A stretch of DNA of 64,000 nucleotides, taken from contig JBFMFB010000009.1 in assembly GCA_040752115.1 (NCBI GenBank), forward strand, positions 9,939 through 73,938. Direction: 5' to 3'. A program made the translations under genes and the position numbers. Position 1 is the stretch's first letter; each line of letters starts with the position of its first letter. Of this stretch, positions 33,475 through 42,133 are shown piece after piece. A model generated the notes under the pieces. It worked only from the letters and a program-made list of their open reading frames with translations, was not told the DNA's origin and made no database searches. The DNA is from JBFMFB01 sp040752115. Lineage in GTDB: Bacteria > Pseudomonadota > Gammaproteobacteria > Burkholderiales > Sulfuricellaceae.

Positions 33475-34191
33475 CCGTTGTTCACTCGCGGGCTCGAAAC
33501 AAAAGTAGTCATTTTCATCTACAAACATCTTGAATTTTCTTTCGACCGGTTTTCCGCCACCATAGGCTTTGATCGTTAATTCATACGAGCCTCGCGGTAT
33601 GGCGTTTGGGTATTCGCGATTCTCGTACTGAAGTCCAATTTCTGACTTCTCATCCGATTCGTTCAAAAAGGCCACTTCAACAAACTTGTGTTCCTTACCT
33701 CGCAAGTTGAATACGCCACCTTCTCTCTTTTGCAGCAGTTGATGTTGGGTTATCAAGCCAACCGGTGTGAATCGGTTAGCAAAGTCTTCGACGTCCAGGC
33801 GTTTTATGTCTTCCAATTTTACGAGGCAGTTTTCGAGATTTCGAACACTCTTGTTTTCCACCTTAACCCGAAACAGTCGCGTAGCGTGGCCCTGCGTATT
33901 CATGGGCTCTGTAATTACGTAAGGTGACCCAGGCTCAAACGTGATCTCAAGTTGAGGCTCTATTTCTATTTCAAGTTCAACGATTCTCCCGATAAGCCAC
34001 CATAAAAGGAGGACGCCAAAAAAGACTATCCCAAGTTGCCAGGCAGGAAGGTCGGGCAAAACCAGAAAGCCTTTTTGCTCAAGCCACTTTCGCAAGAAGT
34101 TATAGAGGGAGATCAATACCGAGATCAGGCTACCTACAAAAAAGCGCCTTAAACCGACAGCATGGGTAAATGCTCTCCAGTAGGCCTTCAA
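33469..34191 (-). CDS. integron-cassette-type gene: membrane protein of unknown function
   Basis: The 240-residue product has two N-terminal helices (about 15-33 and 50-70) and a soluble beta-rich domain (75-240) without a motif I recognise. The soluble domain has LEIxFEPGSPYV and KVENKSVRNLENC segments. It starts with TTG at 34191, 7 bases after AGGAG. The base composition is clearly more AT-rich than the surrounding genes, which signals transfer. Its stop overlaps the attC-like site. No integrase gene is present in the window. Function unknown. Confidence 0.75.
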   Translation of the reverse strand: MKAYWRAFTHAVGLRRFFVGSLISVLISLYNFLRKWLEQKGFLVLPDLPAWQLGIVFFGVLLLWWLIGRIVELEIEIEPQLEITFEPGSPYVITEPMNTQGHATRLFRVKVENKSVRNLENCLVKLEDIKRLDVEDFANRFTPVGLITQHQLLQKREGGVFNLRGKEHKFVEVAFLNESDEKSEIGLQYENREYPNAIPRGSYELTIKAYGGGKPVERKFKMFVDENDYFCFEPASEQRA

Positions 34192-34226
34192 TGGTCACTC
34201 CTGTAATACGCGCACTTCGTGAGTAC

Positions 34227-34251
34227 TTCCGGTGCCAGGCCTTGCATTAAC
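34227..34251 (-). repeat. right 25-bp inverted repeat flanking the cassette
   Basis: Inverted partner of 33273-33297 with a single mismatch. It begins TTCCGGTGCCAGGCCTTGCA on the plus strand. It lies 36 bases upstream of the TTG start of the cassette gene. Confidence 0.75.
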
Positions 34252-34672
34252 ACATTTCCAGCCCCGGCGGCTTTTGTTGAGGATCGTATAAGTGCCTGTC
34301 ATGTGTCGCGCTGCGCGCGGGTTGTTTGATGCCGGCGGTGCCCCGGCGGGGCAGTTACCTTTTCTTGCTTGTCCAAGAAAAGGTAACCGAAAAGAAGGAC
34401 ACCCCGGTTCGCCGGTCGCACTAAAGTGCGACTTCCCTGCGTTGCTCGCCGGGCCGGGCGGCTGCGCAACTCGCCCTTGCGCCGAAGTATGCTGCGCATC
34501 CTTCGCCGCGCGGAGCTCAGACAGTGCTCGCCGACGTCCCCCGGCCCGGCTGCGCTACTCGGCGGCTCGCAGGGGCCCCAAAAGCGTCGCGGTGCAAACA
34601 GCGTGGCTGCGCTATGTCACGCAGTTACTTTTGCGAGACTCGATAGACATCAGTCGTACCCTGCCGAGTGCT
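34252..34672. other. gene-free region with a strong stem-loop
   Basis: No gene is supported in these 421 bases. A perfect 14-bp stem (GTTACCTTTTCTTG at 34354-34367, CAAGAAAAGGTAAC at 34374-34387) with a 6-base loop stands out. From memory, similar sequence recurs between genes in many proteobacteria. The rest is GC-rich with short inverted words. The algC gene ends at the right edge. Confidence 0.55.
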
Positions 34673-36049
34673 CTAAAACGGCAACCCCAACCCCGGCGCC
34701 GCCGCCAGCAGCACCGCCCGGAACTCCTCCTGAATCCGCTTCAGCGCCGCCTTGTTGTCCGCTTCGAAGCGCAGCACGATCACCGGGGTGGTGTTGGAGG
34801 GGCGCATCAGGCCGAAGCCGTCGGCGTATTCGACGCGCAGGCCGTCTAGGGTGATGACTTCCTGGGCGTTGGGGAATTTGGCGGTTTTTTGCAGCTTTTC
34901 GATCAGGGCGTAATGCTCGCCTTCCTGCATCTTGATTTGCAGCTCCGGCGTGTTGACGGTGTCCGGCAGGCCGTGCAGGGTGGCGTTGATGTCGGCTTGC
35001 TTGCTCAGGTATTCGAGCATGCGCGCGCCGGCGTAGAGGCCGTCGTCGAAGCCGTACCAGCGCTCCTTGAAGAAGATGTGGCCGCTCATTTCGCCGGCCA
35101 GCAGCGCGCCGGTTTCCTTCATTTTGGCCTTGATGAAGGAGTGGCCGGTCTTCCACAGCAGCGGCTTACCGCCGCGCTCGCGGATCCACGAGAACAGCTT
35201 GCGGGTGGATTTGACGTCGAAGATGATTTCCGCGCCGGGGTTGCGGGAGAGCACGTCGGCGGCGAACAGCATCAGCTGCCGGTCGGGGAAAATGATCGAG
35301 CCGTCCTTGGTGACAACGCCTAAACGATCCCCGTCGCCGTCGAAGGCCAGGCCGATTTCGGCATCGCTGGTTTTGAGCGCGGCCATGACGTCTTGCAGGT
35401 TCTTTGGCACCGAGGGATCGGGATGGTGGTTGGGGAAATTTCCGTCCACTTCGCAGAACAGTTCTTTCACCTCGCAGCCCATCATGCGGTAAAGCTTGGG
35501 CGCGAAGGCGCCGGGTACGCCGTTGCCGCAGTCCACGATGATTTTCATCGGCCGCGCCATTTTCACGTCGCCGGCGATGCGCTGGAGGTATTCGCCGGAA
35601 ATATCGTGCTGGCTGTATTTGCCGCTGCCGTTGACCAGATCGCCGTTTTCCAGCCGCACCCGCAGCGCCTGGATGGTGTCGCCGGAGAGGGTTTCGCCGC
35701 CCAGCACCATTTTCAGGCCGTTGTAGTCGGGCGGGTTGTGGCTGCCGGTGACCATGACGGCGGAGTTGGTCTTGAGCTGGTAGGCGGCGAAATAGGTCAT
35801 GGGGGTGGCGACCATGCCGAGGTCGATGACGTTGATGCCGCTCTTCCGGATGCCGCGGGCGAGCGCAGCGGCGAGGTCTGGGCCCGACAGGCGCCCGTCG
35901 CGGCCGATGACGATGTCGGTCTGCTTTCTCGCAACCGCTTCGGAGCCGATGGCATGGCCGATCGCTTCGACGATTTCCGGGGTGAGGGTTTTTCCGACGA
36001 TGCCGCGGATGTCATAAGCCTTGAAAATTTCTTTTGGCAAAGAAGTCAT
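34673..36049 (-). CDS. algC: phosphomannomutase/phosphoglucomutase
   Basis: Cytoplasmic enzyme interconverting hexose 6- and 1-phosphates (mannose, glucose) for LPS and exopolysaccharide precursors. The 458-residue protein has all four alpha-D-phosphohexomutase domains. The phospho-Ser is Ser103 in TGSHNP, the metal loop is DGDGDR (237-242), the sugar-specificity loop is GEMSGH, and the phosphate-binding loop RPSNTTP is near the C-terminus. It is the AlgC/ManB type. A minus-strand chemoreceptor gene lies 51 bases upstream, so the two might be co-transcribed. Confidence 0.92.
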   Translation of the reverse strand: MTSLPKEIFKAYDIRGIVGKTLTPEIVEAIGHAIGSEAVARKQTDIVIGRDGRLSGPDLAAALARGIRKSGINVIDLGMVATPMTYFAAYQLKTNSAVMVTGSHNPPDYNGLKMVLGGETLSGDTIQALRVRLENGDLVNGSGKYSQHDISGEYLQRIAGDVKMARPMKIIVDCGNGVPGAFAPKLYRMMGCEVKELFCEVDGNFPNHHPDPSVPKNLQDVMAALKTSDAEIGLAFDGDGDRLGVVTKDGSIIFPDRQLMLFAADVLSRNPGAEIIFDVKSTRKLFSWIRERGGKPLLWKTGHSFIKAKMKETGALLAGEMSGHIFFKERWYGFDDGLYAGARMLEYLSKQADINATLHGLPDTVNTPELQIKMQEGEHYALIEKLQKTAKFPNAQEVITLDGLRVEYADGFGLMRPSNTTPVIVLRFEADNKAALKRIQEEFRAVLLAAAPGLGLPF

Positions 36050-36100
36050 GTGCAGTATTCCCTTTTTTCCTGTGAGTTGAATTGACTGGGCTGTACCGGA

Positions 36101-37717
36101 TCAGACCGTGAATCTTGCTACGAGTGCGTTGAGCTCCGCAGCCTTGCCCGCCACGGAGTTACTCGCCAGCGCCACCTGCTGCGCGCCCTGAGTGGTCTGT
36201 TCGGCAACCTGGCTGATGTTGGCGATGTTCTGGCTGATTTCGTGCGCGACCGCGCTCTGTTCTTCCGTGGCGCTCGCAACCTGGGCGTTCATGTCGCCGA
36301 TGGTGGCGATGGCCTGGGCAATGGCGTCCAGGGATTCGCTGACCTTGCCGACCTGCTCCACGCTGGACTCGACCTGCCGGTTGCCTTCTTCCATCACCTG
36401 CATCGCTTCCTCGGCGCCCTGCTGCAGCCTTTCGATCTTTTCCCGGATTTCGCGCGTCGAATCCTGGGTATTCTGGGCGAGCTTGCGCACTTCGTCCGCA
36501 ACCACCGCAAAGCCGCGCCCCTGTTCGCCGGCGCGTGCGGCCTCGATTGCCGCGTTCAGGGCGAGCAGGTTGGTCTGTTCGGCAATTTCGTGGATGATGG
36601 TCATGATACTGCCAATGCCGCGGCTTTCTTCTTTCAGTTGCTGAATCACGGCTGCCACCTTTTGGACTTCGCCCGCCAGGGACTGGATGGAGCCGATGGT
36701 CTGCGAAACGACCGCTTTCCCGTTGCTGGCTTGCTCGTCCGCCGATTCGGCAGCGTGTGCGGCATTGGCCGCGCTGTTGGCCACTTCGTGGATGGCAGCC
36801 GACATCTGCTGCATGGCCGCGGAGACGTGCCCGGTCTCCTCTTGCTGCTTTTGAATTCCTTCGTTCGTCTCGGCGGAAATCGTTGTGACTTGCGACGAAA
36901 TGTCGGTCAGCTGCGCGGTCGCGTTTTTGACTTCCGCGATGATTTTGCCGAGGTCGTTCCGGATTTGCTGGGCGCTGTCCGCGATGTCTCCCATTTCGTC
37001 GTTGGAGGCACGCCGGATTGGCGCGGAAAAATCGCCCTGCGCCAGGCGGGTCAGATCTTCAACTAAGTGATTGGCCGGATCAAGAATGTTTTTCTGGATC
37101 AGCCAGACGAAGCTGACGAATGCCGCCACCACGGCAATGGCCATCAGCGTCAGCGCGGCGGTAATGCCGTCGTGCCCGGCGGAGACGGCCTGGGCCGCCG
37201 CTCTGTTTGCAACTGCCGAAGTTTCCCGCGCGGTCTTGGTCAGAAGCTCGGTCGGAAGGCGGTCTATGCCCTTGACGGCATGGTCCCCCGTTTTGCTGTC
37301 GAAGTTGCTGTCCTTGAAAGCCTGCAGCCCCTTGCGGTAGGTATCGCCCAGGGCCTGGTGCGCCTTGCCGAACTGCTCGACCAGCCTTCTAACCTCAAGG
37401 CTGGAAACGGTCTTCAGCAGCGCCGCCGTGTCTTCCCTGACACTGCGCTCATGCTTCTCGAAGCCGCCCCAGTACTTCTCCAGCGCCGCCGGATCGCTGC
37501 CCCGCAGCAGCACATTTTTCCATTCCTGAACCTGGATTTTGAAATTCGCCTGCATGGCCAGAATCGTACGTTCCTCGCTTCTGCGCGCTTCGACCTCGTG
37601 CTCGAAAGTCTGGATGCTGCCCCATAGCAGCCAGAAACCGAGCAATACCGCGGCAATCACCAAGGCGGTTCCGGTGCCGGTAATCAACAGAAGCTTATTG
37701 CGGATGCCAAGTTTCAT
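36101..37717 (-). CDS. methyl-accepting chemotaxis protein
   Basis: Inner-membrane chemoreceptor of 538 residues. Helices near 8-28 and 185-207 enclose a helical periplasmic sensor domain of about 155 residues. A HAMP domain and the signalling domain with EQTNLLALNAAIEAARAGE follow. ATG 37717 is chosen because GAGGG lies 8 bases upstream. A TTG six codons earlier has no site. The ligand cannot be predicted. It is far from the chemotaxis cluster at the right end. Confidence 0.9.
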   Translation of the reverse strand: MKLGIRNKLLLITGTGTALVIAAVLLGFWLLWGSIQTFEHEVEARRSEERTILAMQANFKIQVQEWKNVLLRGSDPAALEKYWGGFEKHERSVREDTAALLKTVSSLEVRRLVEQFGKAHQALGDTYRKGLQAFKDSNFDSKTGDHAVKGIDRLPTELLTKTARETSAVANRAAAQAVSAGHDGITAALTLMAIAVVAAFVSFVWLIQKNILDPANHLVEDLTRLAQGDFSAPIRRASNDEMGDIADSAQQIRNDLGKIIAEVKNATAQLTDISSQVTTISAETNEGIQKQQEETGHVSAAMQQMSAAIHEVANSAANAAHAAESADEQASNGKAVVSQTIGSIQSLAGEVQKVAAVIQQLKEESRGIGSIMTIIHEIAEQTNLLALNAAIEAARAGEQGRGFAVVADEVRKLAQNTQDSTREIREKIERLQQGAEEAMQVMEEGNRQVESSVEQVGKVSESLDAIAQAIATIGDMNAQVASATEEQSAVAHEISQNIANISQVAEQTTQGAQQVALASNSVAGKAAELNALVARFTV

Positions 37718-37796
37718 CGCGTTTTCCCTCGACAAGGTTATGATTTTTTTGGTTGGTTCTCTACCGATGCAAATTTAGAGTATTTTCCGGGGTGGT

Positions 37797-40235
37797 TCAA
37801 AGCTGCTGTTTGATTGCCAGCACCGCCTGGTTGCGCAGCACCCGCAGCAGGCTCAGTTCCTTCTCCGGCAGCTTGATTTCTCCGGCCTTTTCCCGGTCGG
37901 CGTAAATCAGGGCAACCGGGATGTTTTTGACGACGATGGGGAACAGGATGAAGGTCTCGGCCGTGACGGTCTGGCGGTACCATTCCGGGATGCGGGGCTT
38001 GATCTTCGGATCGTTGATGTCCTGGATGATGATGTCCACGTTCTTGTTCAGCGCGACGTGAAACACGTCCGGGGAAAACGCCAGGGAAAACCTGAACGAC
38101 TTCAGGATGTGGGGCATGTCCAGACCGAAGCCGGAGCGTCCCGCCATGACGTTCTGCTTGCCGTCCTTGAGGCAGAGCAAAACGCGGGAAAACCCGATGC
38201 CGCTGTACATGGTTTCCAGCGTCATGCGCAGGATGTCGTTGAGGGAGCGCCCTTCGACCAGGGAATTGCTGATGTCCTGAATGCCTTCGGTGAGGATGGT
38301 CTGGGCGTCCTTGGTGAGGCCCTGGCCGATTTCGGTCAGGACGGTATCTTCCAGGCCCGAATAGATGCCGGTAGCGGCCAGAATGGCCGCCATCTCGCCC
38401 TCTTCCGCCGGGCTTCCGGCGGTCGCGCCGGCTGCGGAGGCAGCCTCCTCCTTTTCTCCCGTCAATTTTCTGACCAGCTTGCCGAACGAGGTCTGCTGCA
38501 GGTTCAGGTTTAGCGCCACGGAGTATTTTGCGACTTCAGTCAGAGCCGAAGTTACCATCGGCTGAATGCTTTTCTCGGTGACCGGGATGCCGGCGCCGAA
38601 GCGGTGTACCAGGTCCTTCAGCGCCTGGTCGCGGTCTTCTTTCGCCTCGATGGTGATCGCGCTGCACAGCTCGTTGGAGAAAGCCGACAAGATTTGCATC
38701 TGGTCGGCTTCGGTTTCGGGCTTCTTTACTTTTTCGCTGGCGGGCTTGCGCATGCTGTGGACGATCAGATCGGGAAAGTTCCATGACTTTGCCACGCCGA
38801 TGCCCAGATCTTCGTAGGATATGCCCAGCACCGAAGCCGAGGCGTTATCCTCGGTCATGTCCTTTTGCGTCATGGCCTTCTTGATTTCCTCGGCCTCTTC
38901 CGGCAGGTAAAACATGGCCAGCAGCCTGCCGAGATTGAAGAACATGGCGCAGATGAAGGCTTCCTCGAAGTTCTTGACGCCGGCCTTGATCGCCATCTCC
39001 TTGGCGAGGATGGCGCTATAGAGAGTGCGCGCGAACTCGTCCTTGAGCTGGGTGGCGTTGCTCTTGTTTTGCAGGTGCTCGAGGAGAATCAGGGTGAGTG
39101 CGGCATTCCGGACCGCGTCGAAGCCGAGGATGACCACGGCGCGGGAGATGGTGCTGATGGTGCCGCCGCCGTACTGGTTGTAGAAGGCCGCGTTGACCAG
39201 TTTCAGCAGTTTGCTGGTCAGGGCGATGTCCTTGAGGATGGCGTTGGAAAGGCGGGTGACGCTTTCCTGGTCGGAGGAGACGATCTTGTTGATGGCGCTG
39301 ACCGACTCCGACAGGGCCGGAAAGTCGCTCTTGTATCGCATGCGGCGGAGCAGAAAATCCAGCGTGCTTTGCTTCGATCCAGTGGGAGCGGGCGGCGCTT
39401 CGGCGGGCGTGAGGTACCGTTCCAGCGCTTGCTGCATCTCCCCGGCGCTTTCGTAGCGATCGAGCGGTTCCTTGCACAGCGCCTTGAGGACGATGTCGTC
39501 CAGCTTTTCGTCAACCTGGTCGTTTTTCTCCGAGGGCGGGGCGATCGGATCGCGGGCGATCTTCTGCAGGATTTCCCGCGCATCGCGCCCATGGACGGCG
39601 GGCCGGCCGGTCAGCATCTGGTAGAGGATCATCCCGGCCGCGAAAATATCGGCCTTGGGGCCGATCTCCCTGCGGGTGATGTATTCCGGCGCCATATAGC
39701 CCGGAGTGCCGAGAAGCCACAGTTCGTCCGCCGCGTCGGCCTGTTCCGAAATGCGCGTGGCGATGCCGAAATCCATCACCCGCGGCGTGCCTTCCGCGCT
39801 GATCAGGATGTTCGAAGGCTTGAGGTCGCGGTGGATGATCTGGTGTTGATGCGCGTAGCCGATGGCGTCGAGGATATGGACGGCGATCTCGGCGGCGCGA
39901 TCCGGCGCAAGCGCCCCCTCTCTGCGGATGAGCTGCGAGAGGTCCTGTCCTTCGACGTATTCGAACACCAGATAGGGATTGCCTTCGTGCTCGCCGGCCT
40001 CGAAGATGGGGACGATGTTCGGATGCTGGAGCTTGCTTACCGTGCGCGCCTCGTCGATCAGCGCGCCGGTGCGCTGAACATGGTCGTCGCCGGACGCGAG
40101 GTGCACCATCTTGATTGCCACCTGGCGCTGCAAGTGGGGGTCTTCCGCCAGATACACCACGCTCTGGGCGCCTTTGCCCAGGATTCTCGATACCTGGAAC
40201 CGGCCTATGTTTTCGGGAATGTCGGGGCTGCTCAT
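37797..40235 (-). CDS. Ser/Thr protein kinase - HDOD - GAF fusion protein
   Basis: Soluble 812-residue regulatory protein. Residues 10-270 are a Hanks-type kinase with GKGAQSVVY, Lys42 (VAIK), HRDLKPSN (Asp137) and DFG (Asp155), all intact. Residues about 285-560 form an HDOD domain (LSNAILKDIALTSKLLKLVN and VILGFDAVRNAAL). Residues about 630-812 look like a GAF domain. ATG 40235 starts right before the kinase domain. The frame is open to 40460 across an intergenic palindrome, which I do not count as coding. Substrates are unknown. It points to phosphorylation control tied to a GAF ligand. Confidence 0.85.
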   Translation of the reverse strand: MSSPDIPENIGRFQVSRILGKGAQSVVYLAEDPHLQRQVAIKMVHLASGDDHVQRTGALIDEARTVSKLQHPNIVPIFEAGEHEGNPYLVFEYVEGQDLSQLIRREGALAPDRAAEIAVHILDAIGYAHQHQIIHRDLKPSNILISAEGTPRVMDFGIATRISEQADAADELWLLGTPGYMAPEYITRREIGPKADIFAAGMILYQMLTGRPAVHGRDAREILQKIARDPIAPPSEKNDQVDEKLDDIVLKALCKEPLDRYESAGEMQQALERYLTPAEAPPAPTGSKQSTLDFLLRRMRYKSDFPALSESVSAINKIVSSDQESVTRLSNAILKDIALTSKLLKLVNAAFYNQYGGGTISTISRAVVILGFDAVRNAALTLILLEHLQNKSNATQLKDEFARTLYSAILAKEMAIKAGVKNFEEAFICAMFFNLGRLLAMFYLPEEAEEIKKAMTQKDMTEDNASASVLGISYEDLGIGVAKSWNFPDLIVHSMRKPASEKVKKPETEADQMQILSAFSNELCSAITIEAKEDRDQALKDLVHRFGAGIPVTEKSIQPMVTSALTEVAKYSVALNLNLQQTSFGKLVRKLTGEKEEAASAAGATAGSPAEEGEMAAILAATGIYSGLEDTVLTEIGQGLTKDAQTILTEGIQDISNSLVEGRSLNDILRMTLETMYSGIGFSRVLLCLKDGKQNVMAGRSGFGLDMPHILKSFRFSLAFSPDVFHVALNKNVDIIIQDINDPKIKPRIPEWYRQTVTAETFILFPIVVKNIPVALIYADREKAGEIKLPEKELSLLRVLRNQAVLAIKQQL

Positions 40236-40299
40236 GAAGTGTGGTGCCTTTGTATACGATCCGGCCGACGCCAAGTTTAGCCTAAATCTGAGCGGTTTA

Positions 40300-40354
40300 G
40301 AGCCTATTTCGGTGGATTTCACGCGCAAGATATGAAATCCACCGAAATAGGCTC
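40300..40354. repeat. perfect 21-bp palindrome with 13-base loop
   Basis: Arms 40300-40320 and 40334-40354 pair without mismatch (left arm begins GAGCCTATTTCGGTGG). It sits between the divergent kinase and hemN genes, directly beside the -35 of hemN, and would lie in the 5' leader of the kinase mRNA if that starts further right. No T-run follows on either strand, so it is not a classical terminator. Confidence 0.8.
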
Positions 40355-40355
40355 T

Positions 40356-40386
40356 TTGCAATAAATCGCAGGGGGTGGAGTATAAT
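40356..40386 (+). promoter_or_regulatory. putative sigma-70 promoter of hemN
   Basis: TATAAT at 40381-40386 is a perfect -10. The best -35 is TTGCAA (40356-40361) with a long 19-base spacer. The predicted start lies about 30 bases before the hemN ATG. Confidence 0.5.
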
Positions 40387-40422
40387 GGGCCCGTTTTTTT
40401 ATTGGCCGAATCGATCGATATC

Positions 40423-41793
40423 ATGGAACTCGCTACCGCACTGTTGGAGAAGTACAGCAAAGCCGGGCCGCGCTACACTTCCTATCCCACCGCGCCTTAC
40501 TTCACGGAAAAGTTCGGCGAAAAGGAATGGCACGAGGAGTTGACGCGCACCCAGAACGAGGGCCGGGATCTGTCCGTCTACGTGCACATCCCGTTTTGCG
40601 ACACGCTGTGCTACTACTGCGGCTGCAACATGGTGGCGACCAAGAATTACGACAAGGCCACCGATTACCTCGGCTACCTGTTCCGGGAAATGGATCGTGT
40701 CGCCGAGCTGACCGCTCCTCATCGGGTGGTGCGCCAGATTCACTGGGGCGGCGGTACGCCGACCTTCCTGCACCCGGACGACATTCGCAGACTGTACGAC
40801 CATATCGCCAAACGCTTCAACATCGGCGCAGATGCGGAGATCGGCTGCGAGATGGATCCGCGCGAGCTCACCCGCGAGCACATCAACGCTCTGGCCGCCT
40901 GCGGTTTCAACCGCGTCAGCCTGGGTGTGCAGGACCTCAATCCGAAGGTGCAGCAGGCGGTCAACCGCGTGCAGCCGGAGGCGCTGATCCGCGAAGTGTA
41001 CGGCTGGATGCGCGAAGCCGGTTTCGCCAGCATCAACATGGACCTGATGGTGGGGTTGCCACACCAGACCGTCGAGAGCTTTACCGAGACGCTGGAAAAG
41101 GTCATCGGCATGTCGCCCGACCGGCTGGCGGTGTTCAACTATGCTCACGTGCCGTGGATGAAGAAGCACCAGAAGCTCATCAAGGAATCCGATCTGCCCG
41201 ACCTGCCGACGCGCCTTGCGCTGCAGGGGCTGATCATGCGGAAGCTGAACGCGGCCGGCTATGTGTATGTCGGCATGGATCACTTCGCCAAGCCCGACGA
41301 CGAAATGGTCAGGGCGCAGCAGAGCAAGACCCTGTACCGCAATTTCCAGGGCTATACCACGCACAAGGATTGCGATATCTACGCCTTCGGCGTCTCGGCG
41401 ATCAGCCAGACCAACGAAGTCTACGTCCAGAATGCCAAAAATCTGGCCGAGTACCAGCGCCGCATCGCGGCGGGCGGCCTGGCGACGGAGCGCGGCCTGC
41501 GCATCGGACGCGAGGACATGCTGCGGCGCGAGGCGATCAGCCTCATCATGTGCGATCTGGAGCTGAACAAGGCATCGTTCGGCAAAAAATGGCAGATCGA
41601 TTTCGACACCCATTTCGCCGATGCGCTGCTGGAGCTGAAGGAGATGGAAGCGGACGGTCTGGTGAAGCTCGAGCCCGGCGTGATCAAGGTGACGGAAATC
41701 GGCCGTACTTTCCTGCGCAACATCGCGATGCCGTTCGATGCCTATCTCAAGCAGGCATCCGAAGAGAAGCCGCGCTATTCCAAGACGCTATAA
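40423..41793 (+). CDS. hemN: oxygen-independent coproporphyrinogen III oxidase
   Basis: Radical SAM enzyme that decarboxylates coproporphyrinogen III to protoporphyrinogen IX without oxygen in heme synthesis. The 456-residue protein has the cluster motif CDTLCYYCGC (CX3CX2CXC), the GGGTPTFL SAM segment and the HemN C-terminal domain. ATG 40423 gives the family's usual N-terminus. It supports anaerobic heme supply, which the multiheme cytochromes in this window would need. No FNR box is visible in front of it. Confidence 0.95.
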   Translation: MELATALLEKYSKAGPRYTSYPTAPYFTEKFGEKEWHEELTRTQNEGRDLSVYVHIPFCDTLCYYCGCNMVATKNYDKATDYLGYLFREMDRVAELTAPHRVVRQIHWGGGTPTFLHPDDIRRLYDHIAKRFNIGADAEIGCEMDPRELTREHINALAACGFNRVSLGVQDLNPKVQQAVNRVQPEALIREVYGWMREAGFASINMDLMVGLPHQTVESFTETLEKVIGMSPDRLAVFNYAHVPWMKKHQKLIKESDLPDLPTRLALQGLIMRKLNAAGYVYVGMDHFAKPDDEMVRAQQSKTLYRNFQGYTTHKDCDIYAFGVSAISQTNEVYVQNAKNLAEYQRRIAAGGLATERGLRIGREDMLRREAISLIMCDLELNKASFGKKWQIDFDTHFADALLELKEMEADGLVKLEPGVIKVTEIGRTFLRNIAMPFDAYLKQASEEKPRYSKTL

Positions 41794-41794
41794 A

Positions 41795-42117
41795 CCTTAA
41801 AACGGCAGTTAAGGAGCCTCTGAAAAAGTGTCGCGAGCAACCCCGAGCGCCAGGAGCCGCGCAGCGAACGACGAGACATATCAAATGGATAGGCGAGGAG
41901 TGAGCGAGCATGCGACACCGCGATCGGGGTGCGCAGTAGCTTTTGCAGAGGTTCCTTAACCACGAATGACACGAATTTTAACGAATGAACACAAATAGTT
42001 AGAACATAATTTCGCCTCACCCAACGGGTGAGCCGGACAGGAATGGTTAATTCATTGATTATTCGTGAACATTCGTGGTTTATTCGTGCAAATTCGTGGT
42101 TAATCGCTTTTTCCAGG
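41795..42117. mobile_element. CACGAAT-family element, copy 3, interrupted
   Basis: The element begins CCTTAAAACGGCAG and ends TCGCTTTTTCCAGG, matching the ends of copies 1 and 2. It is flanked by the 5-bp direct repeat ATAAA (41790-41794 and 42118-42122). Its left arm is interrupted at TTAA by a second element (41813-41955). Without that insertion it is about 176 bases. The inner sequence differs from copies 1 and 2 but matches copy 4 in reverse, so it forms a second subfamily. Confidence 0.8.
41813..41955. mobile_element. 143-bp second MITE inserted at TTAA
   Basis: Ends GGAGCCTCTGAAAAAG and, inverted, CTTTTGCAGAGGTTCC (14 of 16 pair), flanked by TTAA on each side (41809-41812 and 41956-41959). 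Removing it with one TTAA restores the run GGCAGTTAACCACGAATGAC expected for an intact left arm of copy 3. This shows the order of insertion. No coding potential. Confidence 0.75.
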
Positions 42118-42133
42118 ATAAACGGAGGGGAGA

